Part shown: piece after piece, positions 28,705-37,616 of the stretch
How positions within the stretch are numbered: position 1 is the stretch's first letter
Layout: every line of letters starts with the position of its first letter
Origin: Verrucomicrobiales bacterium
Lineage (GTDB): Bacteria; Verrucomicrobiota; Verrucomicrobiia; Limisphaerales; CAIMTB01
DNA length: 64,000 nucleotides
Direction: 5' to 3'
Assembly: GCA_016795425.1 (NCBI GenBank)
Contig: JAEUHG010000120.1
Coordinates: 19,898-83,897, forward strand
Translations under genes and position numbers: made by a program
The notes under the pieces: model-generated
Databases searched by the model: none
The model's input: only the letters and a program-made list of their open reading frames with translations
Told to the model about the DNA's origin: nothing

Positions 28705-30936
28705 TCAGTCTAAACGGACACTGAGGGTACGGGGTCTGGATTCGTTTTCGAAGCGCACCCAAAGAAGTCGATCCTGGCTGGAATAGGTGAGGTCCGTGAG
28801 TTCGGCGCCGTCCAATTGCACCTGACGGGCGGGCTTCGGCAGGCGCAACAGAACCACGGCCCGGGTGCCTCCGATCCCTTCCACCACCCACTCCAAGACA
28901 TCACGCCCGCCCTTCTTGACGGGCAGGGCCTTGCAGGCAGAAGCCAGCACGCGCGGCCCCCCGGATCCCACTTGGTCGAGGTCGAGCAGAAAACGCCGAG
29001 CCCCACCCGGCAAGGTGGTCTCGCGAACCACAGCCAGTTCCGGGTCAAACAAATCCACGAATCGGCCGCGCACCGATCGAGCAGGTGTCGCTTGGCTTTC
29101 ATCCAGACCTGCGGCCACGAGATAGGGTCCACGCCGGAGCAGGAGATAGTTGGTTTCCTTCCAATCGCCCCTGCGGCTGCCGACCGCCTGTCGGGCCAAT
29201 GCCGCCACGATCCCGTCGCCCTCGGGAGACGCGGCCAGGTCCGCTGGATTGGATCTCCGCCAGAAGACGCGGCCCTTCCCGACCCGAACGCCAGGGTCGA
29301 CCGTCGTGGCCGACCCCATCTCGAACGCCGCATCCTTGAGCCCCAATAGTTCGAACAGATGAAGGCGCGGAGTGGCATAGTCGCGACCGTCCGAGTTCCA
29401 CCATTCGCGCACCTTCAGATACGGATCGGCATCGTCATCCACGACCACCAGGCGTCCTCCCGCTCGGACCCAACTTGCCAGTGCTTCATGGACATCGGGT
29501 GACATCGGCTTCATTCCGCGATAGGTGACAAACAGCACCTGAAGGCCGCGCAAATACCGGGGAAGCGTCAGGTTCTCCAACTGGACTGGCATGACCGGGA
29601 TCCCTCGTTTCAAGAGCGGCAATGCCAGTCCATAGACATTTCCAAGATGCCGGTCCCCGGGGTTGGGATCACCGCGTTGAAACATGAGGGTATCACTGAT
29701 GATCAATCCGATCCCGGTGGTTCCCGACTCCCACCGCCATCGTGGCTGCCGAAGATCGTTAAGCGCCTGCATGACCACCTGCAGTTCGGTCGCGTACGCG
29801 GGCGGGATCGGCTGCGGATTGGGGCTGTTAGCCGGGTATTTGCCGCCAAAGACCCTTTCCGGCCAGGGCGCCACCTCGAATTGCCACACTTCGGGTTGGA
29901 GGAGGGAAGCCACCAGGGTGGACTCCCAATTCGTCCGGTAGTCCGTCCAATCATGTTTGGGATCGTCCTCAATCGGATCGTTCAGGTACCAAACCGTGCG
30001 ACCGGTGCCTCGGACGAGGTTTTGCATCGCGCCGTATTCCAGGAATGCGGTTTCGAAGGTCCGCTCGCGCACGACACCGCGATACTGGTTGGGAGTCCGG
30101 GAGGTGCCGGTCCAAACCTGCGCGATGTAGCCATCGCAACCGGTCAACCGGGCCAGGCTGGATTCCGGGCTCACGATGCGCCAATGGGCATAGTTCAGCA
30201 GGCTGTGGGTGGGCACATAGCAGCGGACGCCGCGTCCCGTGCGCTGGTTGAAGGCCTGAATATGATCAAAGACCTGCTGAAGAGCCCGGCGATAGAGGTA
30301 GTACTTCAGCTTGGAGGCACGCCACTGCGCATCCACGGAGGAATGCGGTGGGGACCATTCCTCGCCGTAGTAGCGTCGCCACTCGCGTTTGAACCCCTCG
30401 GAGTACCCGCCCCGCACCCAGAATTCGGGTTCCTCCAGGTGAATGGCTTCCGCGCCGGCGTCCAGGGCGCGCTGCACGCCAACGCACAGGAACTTTCCGA
30501 AGTTCTCACCAGGACACATGTAGTACACGTCGCCACCATGGCTGATCTTGTTCCCATTCCGGTCGGTCTGCGCTTCATCCTCGTGATTCACACCGTCGAA
30601 TCGTCCGTAGAGGTAGTCCTGGTATTGCCCCCATGAGACGCCGGTCATGACATGGATTCGATATCCACGGTCACGCCAGGTCGCCATGCGGGCCGGCAAA
30701 CCCGGGTCGATGCCATAGACAATCGCCACGTCCGAACGCAGATTGCCGGCCTCGCTCCAGGCGCCGCCGGTTTGAAAGCAGGTTCGCTCCAGGGACTGCA
30801 AGGGATCGATGGGAAACGCCGGCGGGTTTGCGCCCTGCGAAACACCGAGAGATAGGCTCCCAATAAGCACGAACGCGAAGGCAGCCGCCTCAAATGACAC
30901 GAGGCGAGAGGAACACTGTTGCCGGGAGGAAACCAT
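28705..30936 (-). CDS. Secreted TIM-barrel glycoside-hydrolase-like protein
   Basis: 743 residues with a signal peptide (SFEAAAFAFVLIGSLSLGV, cut near SQGA). The first half looks like a TIM barrel with an acidic strand end IHLEEPEFW (Glu168, Glu169, Glu171), as in many glycosidases. Residues about 430-560 look like the glutamine-amidotransferase-like trimerisation domain of beta-galactosidases (GLQVLFVTYRG, LASWVRAGGRLVVVDDDAD). The C-terminus is beta-rich. I do not recognise the exact family and give no substrate. It stands alone: 93 bp separate it from the CheB-CheR gene and 187 bp (30937-31123, nothing clear) from the alkA-like gene. Confidence 0.6.
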   Translation of the reverse strand: MVSSRQQCSSRLVSFEAAAFAFVLIGSLSLGVSQGANPPAFPIDPLQSLERTCFQTGGAWSEAGNLRSDVAIVYGIDPGLPARMATWRDRGYRIHVMTGVSWGQYQDYLYGRFDGVNHEDEAQTDRNGNKISHGGDVYYMCPGENFGKFLCVGVQRALDAGAEAIHLEEPEFWVRGGYSEGFKREWRRYYGEEWSPPHSSVDAQWRASKLKYYLYRRALQQVFDHIQAFNQRTGRGVRCYVPTHSLLNYAHWRIVSPESSLARLTGCDGYIAQVWTGTSRTPNQYRGVVRERTFETAFLEYGAMQNLVRGTGRTVWYLNDPIEDDPKHDWTDYRTNWESTLVASLLQPEVWQFEVAPWPERVFGGKYPANSPNPQPIPPAYATELQVVMQALNDLRQPRWRWESGTTGIGLIISDTLMFQRGDPNPGDRHLGNVYGLALPLLKRGIPVMPVQLENLTLPRYLRGLQVLFVTYRGMKPMSPDVHEALASWVRAGGRLVVVDDDADPYLKVREWWNSDGRDYATPRLHLFELLGLKDAAFEMGSATTVDPGVRVGKGRVFWRRSNPADLAASPEGDGIVAALARQAVGSRRGDWKETNYLLLRRGPYLVAAGLDESQATPARSVRGRFVDLFDPELAVVRETTLPGGARRFLLDLDQVGSGGPRVLASACKALPVKKGGRDVLEWVVEGIGGTRAVVLLRLPKPARQVQLDGAELTDLTYSSQDRLLWVRFENESRPRTLSVRLD

Positions 30937-31123
30937 GGCGCCGCTATCTTAGGGATCCGTCCCACGGGCTCCACAGGAAAGACGCCAACCGAGGCCGAAC
31001 GTCTGCCGCGGAAGTGGCTTCCACGACCGCACTCCCCCCCCCTGCCATCGGGTCCCGCACCCCAGCCTAGGATCGATGCGACTCCTCGCCGCGTCCGAAC
31101 ACGCTATGCCACGAGTCGTCTGC

Positions 31124-31762
31124 TCATCCTCGGGGTGACCCGGGGGCCGGCCACGGAATCTCCACCGCGCGCCAAAGGTACCATGAGGCCGTGGTGCGAT
31201 AAGGCCGCCATCGCTCCCCGTGACTCAGCACCTCTTTGGGCTTGGGCATTTCATCCAGCCCAAAGGCCAATCGGAATCCGTTGCGAATGCCGAAATCATC
31301 CGCGGGCAAGACGTCCGGGCGTCCCAGTTGAAACATGAGCAGCATCTCGACCGTCCATCGCCCCACGCCACGAACCTCGGTCAACCGCGTCACGATCTCG
31401 TCGTCGGGCAGTTTGGTTATCTGGCGAGAGGTCGGGATCAGGCCCGACATGCTGTGCCGTGCGATATCCCGGATCGAAGCGATCTTGGCGCGCGAGAATC
31501 CGCAGGCCCTCATCTGATCGTCGGTGATCGCTTCGATGTCGGCGCTGGAGGGGAATCGTTTGCCGGGGAAAAGGTCGCAGAAACGGTTGAGAATGGTCTG
31601 TGCGGCCTTGCCATTGAGTTGCTGGTTCGCCACAGCGCGCACCAACGACTCGAACGGCGACCGCTTGGTATCGGGCGCCAAAAGGCAGTTGCCGACCCGA
31701 CGAATCACCGTCCCCAGGACAGGATCAGCACGACGCAAATGGCACAGGGCTTCGGAATTCAT
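31124..31762 (-). CDS. DNA-3-methyladenine glycosylase II-like (AlkA/HhH-GPD)
   Basis: 212 residues. It removes alkylated bases from DNA as the first step of base excision repair, by family. The helix-hairpin-helix LTEVRGVGRWTVEMLLMF is followed by PDVLPADDFGI, where the second Asp of DDF fits the catalytic residue. ANQQLNGKAAQTI matches the FANQQVS-like helix of the family. I chose the ATG at 31762, which overlaps the upstream lipoprotein stop as ATGA. It lacks the N-terminal domain of E. coli AlkA and resembles the shorter yeast MAG type. Why it is coupled to a lipoprotein gene is not clear. Confidence 0.88.
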   Translation of the reverse strand: MNSEALCHLRRADPVLGTVIRRVGNCLLAPDTKRSPFESLVRAVANQQLNGKAAQTILNRFCDLFPGKRFPSSADIEAITDDQMRACGFSRAKIASIRDIARHSMSGLIPTSRQITKLPDDEIVTRLTEVRGVGRWTVEMLLMFQLGRPDVLPADDFGIRNGFRLAFGLDEMPKPKEVLSHGERWRPYRTTASWYLWRAVEIPWPAPGSPRG

Positions 31763-34700
31763 GGCGCAGCGGTGGGTTGTGGACGGCGCACTTGGGCCAT
31801 GGATCCCACCCAACGGGTGTTGTATCGCCGATTCAACGCATCTCCGGGATGTTCCGGACGGATTTCCTGTCCATACCGCTGATCATTCATGCCTTCCCAC
31901 GGCAGCGGCTCCACGCGATCTCCCAGGACCACGTGGAAATCCGCATCCTTGTCCCAACCCACCGTGAACAGGAAGAACGTACGCCGCGCCGCTTCCGACC
32001 TGGGCGGCAGCCGGTCGGCCGCGAAATCCAAAGTGAGTTCATCGCCGCCGTTCAGCAACGCCAGTCCCCCGTCGCGATGAGCCACCAACTCATCCACCGG
32101 ACCATACCGCGTGCACCAACCGCTCGGGGTGACTCGCCAATCCGGCCACGCCCTCACCTGATCATAGTCCGGAGTCAACGGCTGGGTCCACGGCAGGTCC
32201 TTGAACTCTGCGTAACCCCTCCAGTGCAAATCGGTGCGGTCGGGTGACAACCTGCGCACCGTCACACCCGCCGAGGCCAGATCGACGCGCTCGAAAAGGG
32301 CGATGCGGTCCCAGTGAATTTCGAAGGACGTCGTCAGACGGAGGCGCCGAGTATCGCTCGGCAGTTGGCCGGCCAGATCGACCACGATCGTCTTGGTCTT
32401 TCCGCAGGGCGCGCCCACCGTGACATTCACCGGTTTCCAGCCCATTGACGTTTCGGCCTCGAGCCGCGGGAACGGAAAGGGCAGGTCCGGGTCCCGGCTC
32501 GCAGCGATATTCGCCATGCCGCCGCCAAACCGAAGCCATCCGGTCAACGCCAAAGCCAGGGGCCGCGCCGCGTCGATGCGATCAAATTCCAATTCCACGC
32601 CATGGGGCTCGGCGTGACCGCGCTGTTGAGGCGGGCGCAGTTTCAACGGCGACACCATGACCTGATCCACCGCCTGCAATGCCGCCGTGACGTCCGTGCC
32701 GGCGAGATTCTGCGCCCTTCGCAAGGCGGTCCTGTTCCGCAGGGCGACGAGATCGGTCGGCGGGAAGGGCCGGCCTGGCACCAACTTATCGGTAGGATGC
32801 ACTTCCACTTCGGGAGGATGGTCGACCACCACCAATTTCGCTTCGTCGAGGTAAAGCACCTCACGCAATTCCTCGGTGACCTGGAGGGTATAATAACCGT
32901 CTCGGGGCTTGAACGTCTCCGTGTCGCCAATCCAGGCCAACTCATCGGGATCCGCCTCGATGTACCACCCTTCCGCCGCCGGCAGCCCGACCGGCGCGCC
33001 CCCCAGCAGATCGGTGACAAACACAAAGCGTTCGCCGTCCCATCGATACAGGTACGGGCAGGATCCCGTCGGCCGAACCAACTCGACCAACGCCACCTGT
33101 TGCCCCGGCTGCACAGGCGTGTCGATGTCCGTGCTCATGGTGTCGAACCACCGGACGTTGAGGGCGTCGATCTTCTCGCGTTTACCCACGCCGATCTCGA
33201 CTGGAAGGTGATGCACGGTGCGCAACGCGCGCCAGTTGCCGGAAGTGAGTTCGATGCGAAGGCCCAGACCCGAACCATTGGATCGAGTTCCCAGCAGCCG
33301 GAGTTTGAGTTGGCGATTGGCGTTCCCGCCGTCGTTGCGAAACACCTTCAATCCCTGCCCCTCCATCGACACCACAAAGTCCGTGTCACCATCGTTGTCG
33401 ACATCCGTCGTCGCCAGGGAATCAATGGATCCCTGGGGCAGCCCCTCCAAACCCGTCGCCGCCGTCGTTTCCTGGAACGTGCCGTCGCCGGTGTTTCGCC
33501 AAAGTCTGAGTCCACGAGACGTCGTCCCCAGCAGGTCGAGCCAGCCATCATTGTCGTAATCGACCGTGGTCAATTGGCGCAGCGGCGCGCCTCCCAGGGT
33601 GAGTGCGGACGATTTGGGAAAGCCATTGAGGAGGACGGTCAACTGGGTGTCGCCAGCCACTGCCATATCCTGGCGCAGGTCGTTGTTGAAATCCCCCACG
33701 GCCAGAACGACGCCGCCCGGCCATTCCTGCGGCGGCGCTGCATTGGTCAGCGGACCGCCGCGCTGTTTCAGCAGCAGGTGGGCCACGTTGGTCGGTCCCG
33801 GTCCCGGCAAAAGGAAGTCATTCAATTCATCGCCGTTCCAATCGTCCGTCAACAAACCTAGCCAGCCCGAGGCGCCGGTGGGGAACCCCGAACTGGCGGT
33901 GCCATTGGTAAAGTACATGTTGCCGAGGTTGCGCAGCACCCTCACGGACCGGTTGGTGGGCGTCAAAAGAACCAGGTCGAGATTCCCCGTGAAATCGAGA
34001 TCCGCCATGAGGCCATCCACGGCAGGTTGGTTGCGCAGATTCGAAAACGCGGTGGAATCGCTCATGATTCCGTTGGTCGCCAGGCGAAAGGCATGAAGGC
34101 CACGATCGCCAAGAACCACGATATCCTCGTAGCGATCGCGATTGAGATCCCCGACCAGAACCCTCGTGTAGCGCGCTCCCGGCGTCACCGCCGCCGCGGT
34201 GGGCGCCGGCTGGAACTTGCCGCCAGTATTCAGTAGCAACCGAAATTGCGCATCGCCATCCCGTACAAACAGGTCGCTCGAGCCGTTGCTCTGAATATCG
34301 ATCACACCCATCGGCCCGGCGAACCGGCCGCTGTCCGTTCCCAGGGTGTCGGCGGTGGCATCGACGAATCCCACCGGAATACCCTTCGAATCCGGCGGGT
34401 CCAATCGGAACGGCACGCGAATCTTGGTATGCTCGCTGGCTTCAACGACCGACGGGTCCACCGAGGCTCCACTGCGTTGCGCCAGAAGCGCCCGATGGCT
34501 CTCCAAGGCGCGGGCGGCCTCGTCGGATCGCCCCAACCGGGTGAGGGCCTGGCTGAGGTTGTAGTAGGCGGAGGGATGATTGGTTTCGAATTGCAGCACC
34601 TCGTCAAAGAGCGATGCGGCGTCCTCGAAATGTCCCAACTCGAAGTGGGCACGCCCCAGAAGATAGCTGGTCGCATTGGCGGTGCGATCGATGTCCTTCG

Positions 34701-35100
34701 AAACCTGGAGTTCCGTCAACGCGGCTTCGGCCTTGCCTTGCCGGAGCAGCGCCGCGCCCAGGAGAAAATGGGCCGCCCCGAGATTCTGGTTCATCCGGAT
34801 CAGCTCGCTGGCCTGGGCGGCGGCGCCGGAAGGGTCATTGGCACGCAGCAGGGCGTTGGCGAGATTCTGCCGGGCATCGGGGTGAGTGGGCATGAGGTCG
34901 ACCGCCTTGCGAAACGCCTCGACCGCCTTGCCTGCCTCGCCTGACTCGTAGAATCCGCGTCCTTGTGAGGAGAGCTTCTGGAATTCATCCCCCCCCGCCG
35001 GCGACGTCCCGCGGCCACACCCCGCCGCCAGGGCCGCCAGCAGGAATCCCGGGACTAACCAGCAAAGACGCCGCCAGGCCCACGCGTATCGATGATCCAT
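31759..35100 (-). CDS. TPR and VCBS/FG-GAP repeat lipoprotein (ASPIC/UnbV-like)
   Basis: About 1,113 residues. A lipoprotein signal ends LLAALAAGC with Cys28 as the lipid site. Four to five TPR units follow (about 45-215, for example AYYNLSQALTRLGRSDEAA). Then come about six VCBS/FG-GAP repeats with calcium-loop motifs such as DLNRDRYED, DYDNDGWLDLL and DVDNDGDTDF, an ASPIC/UnbV-like segment and a long uncharacterised C-terminal region with YLYRWDGERFVFVTDL. The protein is probably anchored to the envelope as a binding or assembly scaffold. Start: ATG at 35100 gives the tidiest signal peptide; 35115 is equally possible, and neither has a Shine-Dalgarno. Divergent from yicC. Confidence 0.85.
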   Translation of the reverse strand: MDHRYAWAWRRLCWLVPGFLLAALAAGCGRGTSPAGGDEFQKLSSQGRGFYESGEAGKAVEAFRKAVDLMPTHPDARQNLANALLRANDPSGAAAQASELIRMNQNLGAAHFLLGAALLRQGKAEAALTELQVSKDIDRTANATSYLLGRAHFELGHFEDAASLFDEVLQFETNHPSAYYNLSQALTRLGRSDEAARALESHRALLAQRSGASVDPSVVEASEHTKIRVPFRLDPPDSKGIPVGFVDATADTLGTDSGRFAGPMGVIDIQSNGSSDLFVRDGDAQFRLLLNTGGKFQPAPTAAAVTPGARYTRVLVGDLNRDRYEDIVVLGDRGLHAFRLATNGIMSDSTAFSNLRNQPAVDGLMADLDFTGNLDLVLLTPTNRSVRVLRNLGNMYFTNGTASSGFPTGASGWLGLLTDDWNGDELNDFLLPGPGPTNVAHLLLKQRGGPLTNAAPPQEWPGGVVLAVGDFNNDLRQDMAVAGDTQLTVLLNGFPKSSALTLGGAPLRQLTTVDYDNDGWLDLLGTTSRGLRLWRNTGDGTFQETTAATGLEGLPQGSIDSLATTDVDNDGDTDFVVSMEGQGLKVFRNDGGNANRQLKLRLLGTRSNGSGLGLRIELTSGNWRALRTVHHLPVEIGVGKREKIDALNVRWFDTMSTDIDTPVQPGQQVALVELVRPTGSCPYLYRWDGERFVFVTDLLGGAPVGLPAAEGWYIEADPDELAWIGDTETFKPRDGYYTLQVTEELREVLYLDEAKLVVVDHPPEVEVHPTDKLVPGRPFPPTDLVALRNRTALRRAQNLAGTDVTAALQAVDQVMVSPLKLRPPQQRGHAEPHGVELEFDRIDAARPLALALTGWLRFGGGMANIAASRDPDLPFPFPRLEAETSMGWKPVNVTVGAPCGKTKTIVVDLAGQLPSDTRRLRLTTSFEIHWDRIALFERVDLASAGVTVRRLSPDRTDLHWRGYAEFKDLPWTQPLTPDYDQVRAWPDWRVTPSGWCTRYGPVDELVAHRDGGLALLNGGDELTLDFAADRLPPRSEAARRTFFLFTVGWDKDADFHVVLGDRVEPLPWEGMNDQRYGQEIRPEHPGDALNRRYNTRWVGSMAQVRRPQPTAAP

Positions 35101-35226
35101 CCAGGAGGACTGCATTGGGACGACGCTACGAAATGCGCGGCCCCGCGCAAGACGTGTCCGTGGGGTCGGACGGCAAAGTTTCGCATCGCCTCGAACTCGG
35201 GTTCCCGCTATCTCCGCCTCCACGTG

Positions 35227-36108
35227 ATGAGGTCCATGACGGGTTACGGATACGGCGAGTGCTCCCATGACGGGGGCAAACTGACCGTCGAGATTAGTTC
35301 GGTGAACCGAAAGCAGGCCGAGGTGTCGGTCTCGCTGCCCAGGGATTGGGAAGTCCTCGAAGCCCGCGTGCGGGAAGAGGTATTACGCCGACTTTCCCGG
35401 GGACGCGTGACCATCCGCGTGACGCTGCACGCCGCCGAGGAACGCCGCGCCGCTCGGGTCAAGGTCAACCGCGGACTGGCGGCGGCCTATGCGCGGGAGT
35501 TCGCCGAATTGGCCAGGGAACTCAAGATCGACGCGCCCGTGAGTCTCGATACGATTCTGAAGTCTCCCGGGGTGCTGGAAGGCGATGACGACTCCGAGGA
35601 TGCGGAGACCGTATGGCCTAGCTTGGCCAGCGCACTCGCCGGGGCTCTTGATCAGCTGATTCGCGCACGCGAACAGGAAGGCGCCCATCTGGCGGCCGAC
35701 CTGACCGGCCGCCTCGAACTGATGCGTCGAGGCACCGCTGCCGTTCGCCAGCGGGCCCCTGAGGTCGCAGCTCAATACCGCCGCCAACTGCAGGAACGCA
35801 TTGCCGCGGCCGGACTCACGCTGACGGCCGAGGACCAGGAACGGGTGACCAAGGAGGTCGTGCTCTTTGCGGACCGCTCCGACATCACGGAGGAACTCAC
35901 CCGCCTCGAAAGCCATTACGCCCAATTCCAGGGTTGCCTAGCCAGCCAGGAGCCGGTCGGGCGCACCCTCGATTTCCTCGCCCAGGAAATGAACCGCGAG
36001 GTCAACACGATCGGATCCAAAGCCAACGACGCCGCCATCGCCAGCCAGGTGGTTCAATTGAAGGCCGAACTCGAGCGCATTCGCGAACAGTCCCAGAACC
36101 TCGAATGA
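35227..36108 (+). CDS. yicC: YicC family endoribonuclease
   Basis: 293 residues beginning MRSMTGYG, the family's usual N-terminus, which sets the start at 35227. The hallmark C-terminus LDFLAQEMNREVNTIGSKAND and LKAELERIREQSQNLE is intact. YicC proteins are now known as a family of RNases. The stop overlaps the gmk start as ATGA, the arrangement seen in many bacteria (yicC-gmk). Confidence 0.95.
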   Translation: MRSMTGYGYGECSHDGGKLTVEISSVNRKQAEVSVSLPRDWEVLEARVREEVLRRLSRGRVTIRVTLHAAEERRAARVKVNRGLAAAYAREFAELARELKIDAPVSLDTILKSPGVLEGDDDSEDAETVWPSLASALAGALDQLIRAREQEGAHLAADLTGRLELMRRGTAAVRQRAPEVAAQYRRQLQERIAAAGLTLTAEDQERVTKEVVLFADRSDITEELTRLESHYAQFQGCLASQEPVGRTLDFLAQEMNREVNTIGSKANDAAIASQVVQLKAELERIREQSQNLE

Positions 36109-36740
36109 ACGCCGCCGTCGAACGCTCCGTCGCACCCGTCCTCCTCCTGATCACCGCGCCCTCAGGAGCCGGTAAGACCACCGTCGGAAGGAATCTACTC
36201 GCCGCAACCCCTGGACTCGATCGCGCCGTCACCTGCACCACCCGCGCTCCCCGCGGCGGAGAACAGGCGGGAGTCGATTACCATTTCCTGTCACAAGACG
36301 ACTTTGCCAAGGGGGTCGCGGCCGGCGAGTTTCTCGAACACGCGGAGGTCTACGGAAATCGTTACGGAACCCGTGTCGCCGAAGTGCGCTCCCGGCTCGA
36401 TACCGGACGCGACGTCTTTCTCAGCGTCGACGTCCAGGGCGCCGCGTTCATCCGGCAACGCGCCGCCGTGGATCCTGTGCTGGGCGCTTCGCTGGTTTCA
36501 GTGTTCATCCTGCCCCCGTCCCTCGCGGAGTTGGAACGGCGATTGCGCGGCCGCAACGAGGATTCGGCGGAGGTGATCGCCCGCCGGCTCGCCGTGGCGC
36601 GTGCCGAGATCGAGTATTGGCCAAAGTGCGATTACCTCGTGGTCAGCGCCACTCCGGAGGAAGACCTCGCCGCGGTCAAAGGTATCCTGGCGGCGGAAAA
36701 ATCGCGCACCCGCCGCGTGCATAACCTGATTCTCCACTGA
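36105..36740 (+). CDS. gmk: Guanylate kinase
   Basis: 211 residues. Phosphorylates GMP to GDP with ATP. The P-loop is APSGAGKTT (Lys24), followed by VTCTTRAPRGGEQAGVDYHFL, the GMP-binding segment, and GEFLEHAEVYGNRYGT. LSVDVQGA and RLRGRNEDS with ARRLAVARAEIEYW complete the lid and arginine motifs. Start ATG overlaps the yicC stop (ATGA). Three bases separate it from coaC. Confidence 0.97.
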   Translation: MNAAVERSVAPVLLLITAPSGAGKTTVGRNLLAATPGLDRAVTCTTRAPRGGEQAGVDYHFLSQDDFAKGVAAGEFLEHAEVYGNRYGTRVAEVRSRLDTGRDVFLSVDVQGAAFIRQRAAVDPVLGASLVSVFILPPSLAELERRLRGRNEDSAEVIARRLAVARAEIEYWPKCDYLVVSATPEEDLAAVKGILAAEKSRTRRVHNLILH

Positions 36741-36743
36741 ACT

Positions 36744-37322
36744 ATGAGTGCCCCGGTTAACATCATCCTGGGAGTCACCGGCTCCATTGCCGCACACAAA
36801 GCCATCGATGTGGCCAGTCAGTTGACCCGTCTCGGGCATGCGGTCCATGTCGTCCTGACCGCTGAAGCTCAAAAGTTCGTCACCCCGGTGCCCTTCAAGA
36901 CCCTGTCCCGACATCCAGTGGTAACCGGACTCTACGATGAGGACGAGGGCTGGAAGCCTCTGCACATCACCCTGGCCGACGAGGCGCATATCCTCGTCGT
37001 GGCGCCCGCCACCGCCCATACCCTCGCCCGACTGGCCTTGGGTCTTGCCGATGACGCCCTCAGCTGCATCGCGCTGGCGCTCAATCCGGCGGCCCGACTC
37101 CTCATCGCTCCTGCCATGAACGGCAAGATGTGGCGGCACCCCGCCACTCAGGGCCATGTCCGAACCCTCAAGGAGCGTGGCGCCGAGTTTCTTGGTCCCG
37201 CGGAAGGCATGCTGTCCTGCGGTTATGAAGGAGTGGGCCGCCTTATCGAAGTGGACCAACTCGTCGCCCGCATCGCGGCCGTCTGTCAGGAACTTTCGGC
37301 TTCAAAACCTCCGGAGACCTGA
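36744..37322 (+). CDS. coaC: Phosphopantothenoylcysteine decarboxylase, stand-alone
   Basis: 192 residues, an FMN flavoprotein that decarboxylates phosphopantothenoylcysteine in CoA synthesis. Seen are GVTGSIAAHKA at the N-terminus, catalytic His74 in LHITLADEAHILVVAPATA, PAMNGKMW (123-130) and the substrate-flap Cys159 in MLSCGYEGVGRL. Most bacteria have a CoaBC fusion of about 400 residues; here the CoaB synthase half is absent, so a separate coaB should exist elsewhere. It lies directly behind gmk, where rpoZ is often found in other bacteria; there is no room for rpoZ. Confidence 0.9.
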   Translation: MSAPVNIILGVTGSIAAHKAIDVASQLTRLGHAVHVVLTAEAQKFVTPVPFKTLSRHPVVTGLYDEDEGWKPLHITLADEAHILVVAPATAHTLARLALGLADDALSCIALALNPAARLLIAPAMNGKMWRHPATQGHVRTLKERGAEFLGPAEGMLSCGYEGVGRLIEVDQLVARIAAVCQELSASKPPET

Positions 37323-37616
37323 CCGTCGACGACGCGTCACCCGGTAGTGCCCCTCGCGCCTGGTGGTTAACCCACTGGACACCCAGAACGCGCAGGCCGA
37401 CTTCAAACCGAGGGAACGGCCGCAGATGTACCAAGCCGCTTCGCGCCAGCCGACACCCGGGGCCAGTCTGACGCTGGTCGTCGTGGAGTGCGGCAGCCCT
37501 CTGACGCTTTCCCAGCGGAAGTCGTCCAGTCAACTCGGAGGCGCGCCGAATGCGTGACCGTTGCGGAAGGGCATTTGCCCAGCCGCAGGCATCGTGGCAG
37601 GGTCAAGTCCGTCCGG
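37323..37616 (+). promoter_or_regulatory. 294-base gap with a candidate sigma-54 promoter near its end
   Basis: No gene is seen here. Near the end, CGGAAG and TTTGCC place GG (37565-37566) and GC (37577-37578) exactly 10 nt apart, as in -24/-12 promoters, 38 nt before the kinase ATG. The -24 box is poor. The downstream operon encodes a sigma-54 activator, so self-control is conceivable. Confidence 0.25.

Noticed and set aside
32602..33861. 419-codon open frame on the plus strand
   Set aside because: Shadow of the VCBS lipoprotein, which shows calcium-loop repeats on the minus strand.
36741..36743. rpoZ expected between gmk and coaC
   Set aside because: Only three bases are available; no omega-subunit frame is seen nearby.
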